A stretch of DNA of 30,080 nt, from positions 1 through 30,080 of the forward strand of contig JACKPK010000013.1 in the NCBI GenBank assembly GCA_024233595.1. Reading direction: 5' to 3'. Shown here one piece after another: positions 22,912 to 30,080 of this stretch (its first letter is position 1; each line of letters opens with the position of its first letter). The notes below the pieces were generated by a model. That model saw only the letters and a list, made by a program, of their open reading frames with translations, searched no databases and had not been told where the DNA came from. The stretch is from Deltaproteobacteria bacterium. Lineage in GTDB: Bacteria; UBA10199; JADGCS01. A program made the translations under genes and the position numbers.

Positions 22912-24050
22912 CTAGATAGTACCCAAGATGAGGTCCGAACGCACCCAGTAGCCACGGTTTAATTCGTATTCAATAAGTCCATTATCTAATAAGTTTTTGC
23001 AGAGTGTAGCCAAGGGTTGATTTAGATAAGCCTGTTTGGCTACAAAGTCAGCCTTTGGGGTGATGTGACAAATCCAGTTTTGGCCTTGGCCTCAAAGAGT
23101 GTTTTTCATTTTTAGTTTTTTGGAATTGTCGCTTTTTCCATAGCGTAAGCTTTTTGCTATAGACAAGTTAGTTGAGGTTGTTTTTAATGATTTCTTTGCT
23201 CAAAGTTTTTGTTGAGGTTTGTTTCTGCGACTAATGGGCCCCCTAATTCGCGAAATCAGGCTGAGGACGTCGTGCATGAAACTCTAACAAAAACGCAGAG
23301 CTTTCTTCGTCAATTTAAGTTTTGGAGCAAAGACGCTCTTAAAGTAGGGCAACCAATCTTGCAATGAAATGGGGAATTGAAGTGCAGCTCATCCACCATA
23401 ATGAAAAGAAACTGAATTGTTGAAAATATCGACATTTTTTACCGGTATGCTTTTTTGAGCCCAAAATGAATACGGAGCATTCTGACAGTTCTTGCAGCAA
23501 TCCTCTCACAAGCTTCAGCTTCTTCAATAAAAGAGATGTGCCCAGAATTCATCCCTAAAACGAGCATGATGCGGTGGCTCTTTTGCATTTTCTTTTAAAG
23601 AGGCCAAAAAGAGCAGTTCTAAGCCTCTTTTGCTTTCTTGTGCTTACAGGAGCAAATTCTAATGAAGGTTCCTGTTATGGGGTCAAATTCCAAGCGTAAG
23701 GCGATGTTTTTAAAAATAGAAAGCCACTTTTTGATTTTGTCCTGCGTGTTCAGTTTTGAAGAAAGAGCAAAAGATAAAGCGGTCTGTATGCGGTTTTGTA
23801 TGGATTCTAGGGATTTGACATCCATCAGGTCAATATAGAGTACCAGATCATTTTTAATGCGTTGTTTAAAGTTTTCGGCGACCACGTTTTTAATGAGTGA
23901 GGTTTTGCCGTACCTGCGTGGAGCAAATAAAACGATTTTTTTATTATTATAAGCAGCTGAATTTAATGCCCTGATTTCGGAGCTGCGATTGCAGATGTTT
24001 TCTTTGGAAAGCAGAACATCGTACTGAAATATTTTTTATTTTTGAGCCAT
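22912..24050 (-). pseudogene. Frameshifted AAA+ ATPase, Archaeal-ATPase (ATPase_2) type
   Basis: About 1.14 kb reading leftward. The first 430 bases keep one frame: FQYDVLLSKENICNRSSEI, then Walker A in FAPRRYGKTSLIKN, then YIDLMDVKSLESIQNRI. Later parts appear in other frames: a Walker B remnant FRDEFW near 23530-23550, IEEAEACERIAARTVRML, the sensor-like block FILGSKKHTGKK near 23440-23470, and LQDWLPYFKSVFAPK near 23330-23375. The end has a winged-helix segment YLNQPLATLCKNLLDNGLIE...GYWVRSDLILGTI up to TAG at 22912-22914. This order (YGKTS P-loop, DEFQ-like Walker B, GSKKH, DW.PYF, winged helix) matches the ATPase_2 family. The putative start ATG at 24050 is followed after three more codons by TAA. 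The family call is firm; function, often linked to accessory or defence loci, is unknown. Confidence 0.85.
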
Positions 24051-24070
24051 AGAGCAGGGCTATTATCACA

Positions 24071-24143
24071 GACCAAATCTTTGGTCAGAACTAATGGTCA
24101 AACTAACTTTGGACCAATAAAAAGTTAACCAAGATATTGGTCC
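24071..24143. promoter_or_regulatory. Cluster of GACCAA/TTGGTC inverted repeats, candidate operator
   Basis: Within 73 bases there are two inverted repeats on one half-site. The first is GACCAAA-tc-TTTGGTC (24071-24086). The second is GGACCAATA (24111-24119) facing TATTGGTCC (24135-24143), with 9-bp perfect arms and a 15-base spacer. A lone TGGTCA half-site lies at 24095-24100. On the minus strand the cluster is directly upstream of the ATPase pseudogene; a CTGACC/GATAAT pair about 15 bases apart could be its promoter, overlapping the first palindrome. This fits a repressor-controlled promoter of the lost system. Confidence 0.55.
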
Positions 24144-24182
24144 TAAATAAGTCACAAGCCCTGGCTCACAGGCCTTCTTGAA

Positions 24183-24408
24183 TCACTTCATTTTTTTGAG
24201 AAAAGAGATAATTCCGCGTGGTGCTGTGCCGTCTGTGATGGCTTGTAGTCTTGCTGTTGAATGTTGAGGATCTAATCGAGGGACTTCTGCTAATTGAGTA
24301 GCAGGTTTAAAAACATCTGGAGCACCAAGTGCTTTTTGCCGTATTTTTCTGCAATGGCTCCATAGTGCCAATAAATAGGGTACTGAAGTTTAGTCTTAAA
24401 CCGATCAT
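24183..24408 (-). pseudogene. Short gene with good ribosome binding site, broken by frameshifts
   Basis: On the minus strand AAAGGAG (24416-24422) stands seven bases before an ATG at 24408, a strong start. The frame begins MIGLRLNF but soon ends. A shifted frame reads KLQYPIYWHYGAIAEKYGKK, and a third, open to the TGA at 24183, reads ALGAPDVFKPATQLAEVPR...TAPRGIISFLKKMK. Joining them needs one shift near 24380 and one at an A5 run near 24340. The restored protein would be about 75 aa. I do not recognise the family. It lies upstream of the operator-like cluster and the ATPase on the same strand, so it may have been the first gene of the same system, possibly a small regulator or antitoxin (speculation). 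Confidence 0.5.
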
Positions 24409-24747
24409 GTAAGGGCTCCTTTGTCTAAAACATACGGTGTTTTGTTGTATTCAATTCATTGTCGGCTGGGTTTCCAAAAAGTTGCGTGGTTGCATGCTTT
24501 TTTGGTTATTTTTGGCCGAGGGTCTAGCTTTGCCGATTTTCTGACTTTCAGGCAATGTTTTTGTCGTTTTTTAAGCTCTTTATGACTCATTTTGTCATTA
24601 ATTTAGCGGAATTAGCCAAATCGAGAATTTTTACTGGCCTGGATCTGGTCTGTTTTGATAAAAAGCGCGTCCTGAATCGACGCTATTTTGATAAAGAATG
24701 TTCAAAAATAGGAGCAACATATAACCAGATAGTTCGATAATAAGATT
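24409..24747. other. Non-coding stretch, no gene supported
   Basis: AT-rich DNA between the broken accessory region and the 247-aa gene. It contains the ribosome binding site of the leftward broken gene (24416-24422) and two copies of TTTTGATAAA about 32 bases apart near 24653 and 24685. A 61-codon frame on the plus strand has no ribosome binding site and no family features. Nothing else seen. Confidence 0.4.
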
Positions 24748-25491
24748 ATGTTAACAGCCCCCCAACCCATATCAAAATTTGTAAAACCTAACTTGTCAGT
24801 CTTGCATGCTGAATTTCAACCTTCTGCTGAGCTTGCTGAGTTTGCCGGCCGTGGTTTTGTGCAAGGCGTGACTGATGATTTTACAGAGTTTCACCGTTTA
24901 AGATTTGATCGTGATCAGTTTCGATCGGTTCCTTGGAGAACTAAGGGGCTGGTAGGGCTTCATGAGGAATTTGATGTAAATTGGCAGGCGTCAAAGGCTT
25001 TGGTTTCGGCAGGAATCAGATTTGGACTCAGCAAAAAAGCAACTGGCCCTGGCGTTCTTGGGTTTCATGAAGAGTTTGAAAAAGCAGAGACTCAAATGCG
25101 AACGCTGTATCGAGCTTTGATCGGTGGGTTTTGGCAAGATTTTGCAGAGGCTGTTCGTCATGGAGGAGCATCTACATTTTTAGGACCGCAATCTCCTTTT
25201 GGGTTGCCGGATTCATTGCAATTCCCGTTGCCGATGAATAAAGAGTGTTTTCATTTTTTAGGAGCGTTATTGTTGTATAGACGTTTTTTAGTTAAAGAGA
25301 TGATCTCCACTGTTGCCGAGACACAAAATGAAAAAGAGAGTTCTCTAATAAAACCATCTGATAAAAATCCTGGAAGAATAGAAGATAATTCGGGCGAATC
25401 AAATGCATGGGAAAGGGCGTTTGTGGGAAACGGCATGGAGCTTTTTAATGGTCTTAATCTTGAAACCCGTACAGCGAACCTAAACCCATAA
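24748..25491 (+). CDS. Hypothetical protein with three HxEF repeats, 247 aa
   Basis: I do not recognise a family. It has no signal peptide and no clear membrane segment; one moderately hydrophobic stretch is FHFLGALLLYRRFLV. Three related units appear in the first half: NLSVLHAEFQPSAELAEF, GLVGLHEEFDVNWQASKAL and GVLGFHEEFEKAETQMRTL, spaced about 45 and 38 residues. Each is Leu or Phe, His, Ala or Glu, Glu-Phe followed by a helix. The second half has GGASTFLGPQSPFGLPDSLQFPLP and a charged, Asn/Ser-rich tail. The ribosome binding site is weak. The last 38 bases overlap the convergent astB gene. It borders the decayed accessory region but is itself intact. Confidence 0.6.
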   Translation: MLTAPQPISKFVKPNLSVLHAEFQPSAELAEFAGRGFVQGVTDDFTEFHRLRFDRDQFRSVPWRTKGLVGLHEEFDVNWQASKALVSAGIRFGLSKKATGPGVLGFHEEFEKAETQMRTLYRALIGGFWQDFAEAVRHGGASTFLGPQSPFGLPDSLQFPLPMNKECFHFLGALLLYRRFLVKEMISTVAETQNEKESSLIKPSDKNPGRIEDNSGESNAWERAFVGNGMELFNGLNLETRTANLNP

Positions 25492-26800
25492 TCCCCGTTA
25501 ATTCATCTAAAGCATTTCGCGTTTCTTTTAAAAACTGAGGATCCGCAAGGTCATCTGCCGTGAGCTCATCGCGGTAATGTTTATTCACCCAGGCGCAAAG
25601 TTCGTTATAAAGTTTTTCCGAAAACACACAGCCCGCATGAGTGTCTTTAAGAGCCGCGTCATCTAAGACAATTCGCCAACGCAGACAGGCTGGGCCGCCG
25701 CCGTTTTGCATGCTTTGTTTTAAATCAAAGTAATGCACTTTATTAATGGGGTTGTTTTGTGCGGAAAGCATTTGATCAATGCGTGCTTTCACGGCGGGGT
25801 TTTCTTCACAATGTTTGGGGGCAATGAGCGCCATACTCTTGTCTGATAAAGTCACAATCTGAGAATTAAAAAGATAGGTTTGCACAGCGTCGTTCAGACT
25901 GACTTCGTTTGAGCTGACTTTGATAAAGATGGGCTCTGTTCCACTAAGAGCGTGGTAGCGTTTTGTGATTAATTCTATGGCTGCGTCTGTGTTTAAGAAG
26001 GCTTCTTCGTGGTACAAAAACACGTTTTGATTGCCGACAGAAATCACATCGTTGTGAAACACCCCCGCATCAATGGCTTTAGGGCTTTGCTGTAAAAGCA
26101 GGGTGGAATTTTCTTGGAGTTGATGAGTGCGTGCCAAGGCTTGACAGCTTTCCTCCGTCTGCCGTGCGGGGAACTTTTTGGGTGCGGTTTTGTTGTGATC
26201 AAAAGCGGAGCGACCGTAAACCAAAATCTCTAAACCTTGCTGATCGTAAGATTCACAAAGTCGGGTGAAGTTAGCAGCGCCTTCGTCCGAAAGATGCACA
26301 GCGTAAGGCAGGGGGTCGTGATGCACAAAACTTGGTCCCTGAAAAATTTTTCTTAAAACTCGTGATGTGAAGTTTGCCTCTATGGCGCGGTGAAATTTGC
26401 TCGAAAGATTTGCGGCTGTGATGTGGGTTTTATTGTCTTTGGTGTCGGCTGCAGCGCTTGTGGTGCCAGCATTTGCTGTCCACATAGCAGAGGCAGAGCT
26501 GACTAAGCTTAAGAGCGTGGGATTTTCTTTAGCGACCTTTTGGATGATTTGCGTATCACTGCCTGTGTAGCCAAGTTGTTTGAGTGCGGGCACAAAGGGA
26601 CGCTCGTGCGGTGGCAAGACACCTTGTGCAATGCCCATATCAAAAAGAGTCTTCATTTTTTGAAGGCCTTGCAAGGCGGCTTCTTTAGGGTGTGAAATTG
26701 CTTTTTGATGCGATGTGGAGGCGACATTGCCAAAGGATAACCCGCCATAGTGGTGGCTAGGTCCTACCAGGCCATCAAAGTTATACTCACGTGCGCTCAT
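25454..26800 (-). CDS. astB: N-succinylarginine dihydrolase
   Basis: Second step of the arginine succinyltransferase (AST) pathway: succinylarginine to succinylornithine, with release of ammonia and CO2. The 448 aa match E. coli AstB (447). Clear family start EYNFDGLVGPSHHYGGLSFGN; Asn/Asp-rich active-site blocks (ANAGTTSAAADTKDNKTHITAANL; HNDVISVGNQNVFLYHEEAF); the nucleophilic Cys in NGGGPACLRWRIVL near residue 370; and the end DPQFLKETRNALDELTGIMGLGSLY. Its ATG overlaps the astD stop (ATGA at 26797-26800). Last gene of the visible operon; its 3' end overlaps the convergent 247-aa gene by 38 bases. Confidence 0.97.
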   Translation of the reverse strand: MSAREYNFDGLVGPSHHYGGLSFGNVASTSHQKAISHPKEAALQGLQKMKTLFDMGIAQGVLPPHERPFVPALKQLGYTGSDTQIIQKVAKENPTLLSLVSSASAMWTANAGTTSAAADTKDNKTHITAANLSSKFHRAIEANFTSRVLRKIFQGPSFVHHDPLPYAVHLSDEGAANFTRLCESYDQQGLEILVYGRSAFDHNKTAPKKFPARQTEESCQALARTHQLQENSTLLLQQSPKAIDAGVFHNDVISVGNQNVFLYHEEAFLNTDAAIELITKRYHALSGTEPIFIKVSSNEVSLNDAVQTYLFNSQIVTLSDKSMALIAPKHCEENPAVKARIDQMLSAQNNPINKVHYFDLKQSMQNGGGPACLRWRIVLDDAALKDTHAGCVFSEKLYNELCAWVNKHYRDELTADDLADPQFLKETRNALDELTGIMGLGSLYGFQD

Positions 26801-28272
26801 GATGACTCTCCAAAACCAGGGGGCAGCGTTTCTGGCATTTCTATTTTTTTAGCTTCTAAGGAAGCGATTGGGTAAGAACAATAATCAGCGGCAAAGTAAG
26901 CGCTTGGTCTGTGGTTGCCCGAATCGCCAATGCCGCCAAAGGGAGCGGCACTGCTAGCGCCGGTGAGCTGAGTGTTCCAGTTAATGAGTCCGGCGTGCAC
27001 ATTGTTGTAAAAAATCTCGAACGCGTTTTTTTCTGGTGTGATGATGCCTGCGGCAAGGCCGTACTTGCTGTTGTTGGCTTCCTGAATGGCTTCATCCAAA
27101 GAAGAAACTATTTTGATTTGTAAGAGCGGCCCAAAGATCTCTTCATCAGGCAAGTCATTTGCGTTTGTGATGTCAATGAGACCAGGAGATAAAAACGCGC
27201 TGTCTTCTTTTAAAAGACGAACAGGCAAGATTTCTTGAGCGCCTTTTTTGATTAATTCTTCTTGGGCTTTTAAAACCGCAGTGGCCGCGTGCGCGTTGAT
27301 CACGGGCCCCATAAATGGCTCTGGGTTTTCGTTATACGCGCTGACCTTAAGGCTTTGTGTGTCTTTTTTGAGTTGATCTAAAAAGTTTTGGGTGTTGCCG
27401 TCTTTGACCACAAGCAAGCGTCTGGCACAGGTGCAACGTTGACCTGCCGTGATAAAAGCAGATTGCACTGTTAAAAACGCAGCAGCTTTTATGTCTTTAA
27501 TATTATGAATCACCAAAGGGTTGTTGCCGCCCATTTCTAAGGCCAATAAAACTTTGGGCCGGTCAGCTAATTCTTTAGAAATAATTTTGCCGACACGCGA
27601 ACTGCCTGTGAAAAAAACACCACGTAAATTTTTGTTGTTGAGCAAAGCCTTGGCTGTTTCGGCATTGCCTTGCACCAGATTGAGAACGCCTTTTGGCAAG
27701 CCGGCTTTTTCCCAAAGCTGCACGGTGAATTCTGCCACTGCTGGAGTCAGTTCACTGGGTTTAAAAACAACGGTGTTGCCTGCTAATAGCGCGGGGATGA
27801 TGTGGCCATTGGCCAAGTGACCAGGGAAATTAAAAGGACCAAACACAGCGACCACGCCCAGTGGTTTGTAACGCGTAAAAGATGTTTTGTCTCCCATGTC
27901 GCGTTCGCTGATTTGGCAGCGTTCTTTAAAGGCTTGTTCCGAAAGCTTGGCTTTGCCAACCATGGCGCCCACTTCAGTTTTGGCTTCCCAAAAGGGTTTG
28001 CCATTTTCTTTGCTGATGAGTTCTGCCAATTCATCTTTGTGAGAGTTGAGCAAATCAGAAAAATTTTGGACGATTTTAAATCGCTCTTCAAATGCTAATG
28101 CGCTCCATGTTTGCAAAGCTTGTTGAGCGCTTTGGCAGCTAGCCTCGACATCTGTTTGGCTAGCGGTTGCGCCTTCCCAAATCACTTGCTTGTTGGCAGG
28201 ATTAAAAGATTGCAAAACCGGTCCTTGTCCCGGAGTCCATTTGCCATTTATGAATAAAGATTGTGTCGTCAT
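26797..28272 (-). CDS. astD: Succinylglutamate semialdehyde dehydrogenase
   Basis: NAD-dependent fourth step of the AST pathway, succinylglutamate semialdehyde to succinylglutamate. Start chosen at the ATG at 28272 (MTTQSLFINGKW), which has GGGAGA close upstream and gives 491 aa, like E. coli AstD (492); a frame from 28320 adds 16 unlikely residues. Aldehyde dehydrogenase landmarks: FGPFNFPGHLANGHIIPALLAGNTVVFKPSE, NAD-site FFTGSSRVGK, catalytic Glu in LLALEMGGNNPLVI and the nucleophile Cys in TAGQRCTCARRLLV. Then EEIFGPLLQI and PFGGIGDSGNHRPSAYFAADYCSYP, the AstD-typical end. Follows astA by 19 bases and overlaps astB. Confidence 0.96.
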   Translation of the reverse strand: MTTQSLFINGKWTPGQGPVLQSFNPANKQVIWEGATASQTDVEASCQSAQQALQTWSALAFEERFKIVQNFSDLLNSHKDELAELISKENGKPFWEAKTEVGAMVGKAKLSEQAFKERCQISERDMGDKTSFTRYKPLGVVAVFGPFNFPGHLANGHIIPALLAGNTVVFKPSELTPAVAEFTVQLWEKAGLPKGVLNLVQGNAETAKALLNNKNLRGVFFTGSSRVGKIISKELADRPKVLLALEMGGNNPLVIHNIKDIKAAAFLTVQSAFITAGQRCTCARRLLVVKDGNTQNFLDQLKKDTQSLKVSAYNENPEPFMGPVINAHAATAVLKAQEELIKKGAQEILPVRLLKEDSAFLSPGLIDITNANDLPDEEIFGPLLQIKIVSSLDEAIQEANNSKYGLAAGIITPEKNAFEIFYNNVHAGLINWNTQLTGASSAAPFGGIGDSGNHRPSAYFAADYCSYPIASLEAKKIEMPETLPPGFGESS

Positions 28273-28291
28273 TTTTGTCTCCCCGAGGTGA

Positions 28292-29326
28292 CTATAAAAT
28301 GCGGTAACGCGCAGAATCACCCTGATTGAGCATCAGATTTTTTGCTGTGTCTTGATTGATGATGAGTTCATCTTTGGTGTCATCGACTTTAACCACCTGA
28401 CAACGAAAATCCAAACTTTGGTTTGCCACCAAGGCGAGCTTGCCTGTGTTGGTGGGCTGGTTGATTTGTATTTTGGCTGTTTTGCTTTGGCTCACTGTTT
28501 TGATTTGATTCAAATCACTTTTGAATGTTGGCCCGGCATCAAAGATGTCGACATCACCACTGAACAAAAAGCCTTCTTTTTCTAACAAAGCACGAGCGGG
28601 GCGGGTGCGGTCGTGAACCTCGCCAATGACCTTTTGCACTGCTTCCGGCAAGAGCGGGATGTAAATGGGGTGTTTTGGCATGAGGTTTTTAATAAACTCT
28701 TTGTGCCCCAGGCCACTGAACATATCGGCGCGCGAGTAATCGGTATCAAAAAAATGCTGACCAACACTGTCCCAAAAAGGTGATTTGCCATCTTCTTTGA
28801 CCACACCGCGTAGTTCCGAGATCACGTGTTGATCAAAACGATTTGGAAAGGTGGACATAAAAAGAAAACGGCAAAGGCTCAAAAGTTTACCAAGTCCAAA
28901 TTTTCTGTAGTCATCTTTTAAAAACAAACTGCCAATTTCGGAGGGGCCCGAATGATTTTCGATCAGTTTTAAGTATTGAATGGTTTTGTTTACCCCAAGG
29001 CTTTGGTCTTGGTGATGCTCTTCTAAAATATGATAAGTGTAAAACGGCTCAAAGCCACCCACTTTAGAAATGATGCCGCTTGTGCCCACAATTTGTTTGG
29101 ATTCAAGATCTTCTAAGACAAAAAGATAGGCTTCGCCGCGTGGTTTGCTGACTTTATCGTCAAAGGCTCTAAGGCTATCGACGATGCGTTGTTTTAGAAA
29201 AGTTCTGTCGTTGGGAAGTGTGGTCAGACCAGGTCCAGCATCGGCAGCCAGATCAATCAGATTGTCTAAATCATTTTCGCGAATGGGACGAATCACAAAA
29301 TTTTCAAAATTTTTTTCTGTCATCAT
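28292..29326 (-). CDS. astA: Arginine N-succinyltransferase
   Basis: First step of the AST pathway: succinyl-CoA + arginine to N2-succinylarginine. The 344 aa equal E. coli AstA. GNAT-like N-terminal half with the diagnostic IRPIRENDLDNLIDLAADAGPGLTTLPND, FYTYHILEEHHQ, then SEIGSLFLKDDYRKFGLGKLLSLCRFLFM, VISELRGVVKEDGKSPFWDSVGQHFF and HPIYIPLLPEAVQKVIGEVH. The start overlaps the stop of the upstream aminotransferase (ATGA at 29323-29326); a second ATG follows at once. No paralogous astA copy is visible. Confidence 0.97.
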   Translation of the reverse strand: MMTEKNFENFVIRPIRENDLDNLIDLAADAGPGLTTLPNDRTFLKQRIVDSLRAFDDKVSKPRGEAYLFVLEDLESKQIVGTSGIISKVGGFEPFYTYHILEEHHQDQSLGVNKTIQYLKLIENHSGPSEIGSLFLKDDYRKFGLGKLLSLCRFLFMSTFPNRFDQHVISELRGVVKEDGKSPFWDSVGQHFFDTDYSRADMFSGLGHKEFIKNLMPKHPIYIPLLPEAVQKVIGEVHDRTRPARALLEKEGFLFSGDVDIFDAGPTFKSDLNQIKTVSQSKTAKIQINQPTNTGKLALVANQSLDFRCQVVKVDDTKDELIINQDTAKNLMLNQGDSARYRIL

Positions 29327-30080
29327 AGTCCCAGATCTTTTTGCGTTTCGAGCAGACTTTTTTCTAAAATGTCTAATACGTCTTTGATGTGGTTTTCGTT
29401 CACCGCCAAAGCAGGGATCAAGAAACGCACTCGGACAGGCGATTTGCCACAGAAAAAGCTCATGACACCGTTATCAAAAAGTTTTTTTACAAGCGCTTTG
29501 GTTTGTTCGAGCTCACCATTAAAAGGTGTGAATGCCACCATGGCCCCAACGCCGTAAGGGCCTTTGATGAGTTGTGGGTATTTTTCATTGAGCTCTTCCA
29601 AGCCAGTTCTAAAACTGTTTTGGATGTTGGAGATTTTACCGGTCTCTCCGTAATAGTCTTTTTTCATGAGCTCTTCTAGAATCACTAAACTTGCTTGAAT
29701 GGCGGAGCTAGAAGCCGTGTAGGTTTGGCTGAGAAGTCCGGGCTTGGGTTTAAAATCGTTTCTAAACAAAGTGGCACAGGCTTGGCTTGCTTTGCCAATC
29801 CAAACAATGTCCACGTACTCGTCCAAACCAAAATGTTGAAAAGCAAAAGGTTCTGTTGTGCGCGCAAAGCTTTGCACTTCGTCGACCAAAACGGCGACCT
29901 TGTGCTTTTTGAGTTCTTTCATCAGGCTGATGAAAAAATCTTTTTGGCCCGGGTAAAACCCGCCTTCTCCAAGAACCAATTCAAAGCTCATGGCAGCGTA
30001 CTCATCTTTGTGTTCTGCGAGTAGGTTTTTGAGGGTGCTAAGGGCGCGTTCAGTGCTGCCTTTGGGGTCGTTTTCGTCAA
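29323..30080 (-). CDS. astC: Class III aminotransferase, probably succinylornithine transaminase, 5' end outside window
   Basis: PLP-dependent aminotransferase; in this position most likely the third AST step (succinylornithine + 2-oxoglutarate). About 252 C-terminal residues are visible; the frame is open to the window edge. Landmarks: ELVLGEGGFYPGQKDFFISLMKELKKHKVAVLVDEVQSFART, where the Asp of DEVQ binds the pyridine nitrogen; the Schiff-base Lys in IVWIGKASQACATLF; and the C-terminal Arg in SPVRVRFLIPALAVNENHI. The Lys context GKASQAC differs from the usual SKALGGG of AstC/ArgD and recalls lysine 6-aminotransferase-type enzymes, so its exact substrate is less sure than the operon suggests. 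Overlaps astA by ATGA. Confidence 0.82.
   Translation of the reverse strand, partial: DENDPKGSTERALSTLKNLLAEHKDEYAAMSFELVLGEGGFYPGQKDFFISLMKELKKHKVAVLVDEVQSFARTTEPFAFQHFGLDEYVDIVWIGKASQACATLFRNDFKPKPGLLSQTYTASSSAIQASLVILEELMKKDYYGETGKISNIQNSFRTGLEELNEKYPQLIKGPYGVGAMVAFTPFNGELEQTKALVKKLFDNGVMSFFCGKSPVRVRFLIPALAVNENHIKDVLDILEKSLLETQKDLGL

Noticed and set aside
24653..24694. Direct repeat TTTTGATAAA as a regulatory pair
   Set aside because: Short AT-rich 10-mer in AT-rich DNA, no promoter geometry; chance is likely.
24555..24740. 61-codon plus-strand frame (MFLSFFKLFMTHF...)
   Set aside because: No ribosome binding site, no family features, and it sits in AT-rich spacer; likely chance.
27802..28098. 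98-codon plus-strand frame opposite astD
   Set aside because: Antisense shadow of a certain gene with no own ribosome binding site.

Overview
This window looks like chromosomal DNA of a moderately AT-rich Gram-negative bacterium. It encodes an outer-membrane beta-barrel with a signal peptide, a lipoprotein with a lipobox, periplasmic proteins, FtsY and a cytoplasmic multi-PAS histidine kinase. I cannot name the species. The gene style fits a deltaproteobacterial or Bdellovibrionota-like lineage (long-form HisG, a bacterial deoxyhypusine-synthase-like protein, an arginine succinyltransferase operon), but that placement is a guess.

Left part (1-8.7 kb): the 3' part of a KAS III (FabH-like) gene whose active-site Cys is a Ser; an unrecognised 195-aa protein ending at a strong bidirectional terminator; a leftward TPR lipoprotein and outer-membrane protein pair; a rightward hisG-ftsY-TSUP transporter cluster; and a three-PAS histidine kinase that overlaps the transporter gene tail to tail.

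Middle part (8.8-19.5 kb): an exported protein of unknown function, an HExxH (M3-like) peptidase and a PhnD-like binding protein. Then comes a rightward three-gene cassette joined by GTGA stop/start overlaps: membrane protein, small subunit-like protein, GMC oxidoreductase. It is followed by a one-TM unknown protein and a leftward five-gene operon in transcription order: deoxyhypusine-synthase-like, HscB-like, small protein, mrp/apbC, queA.

Accessory scar (19.5-24.75 kb): every sizeable coding region here is broken. All appear to run leftward: a short gene with a good ribosome binding site but frameshifts; an AAA+ ATPase of the Archaeal-ATPase (ATPase_2) type with intact Walker A and winged-helix end but several frameshifts; and a gene of about 3.3 kb for a protein built of roughly 35-residue glycine-turn repeats, of which only the last 184 codons stay open. 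Between the first two lies a dense cluster of GACCAA/TTGGTC inverted repeats that looks like an operator. The flanking genes are frame-perfect, so this looks like a decayed system rather than general sequence error.

Right end (24.7-30.1 kb): a 247-aa unknown protein converges on, and overlaps, a leftward arginine succinyltransferase operon astC(partial)-astA-astD-astB with ATGA overlaps. astE is not seen here.
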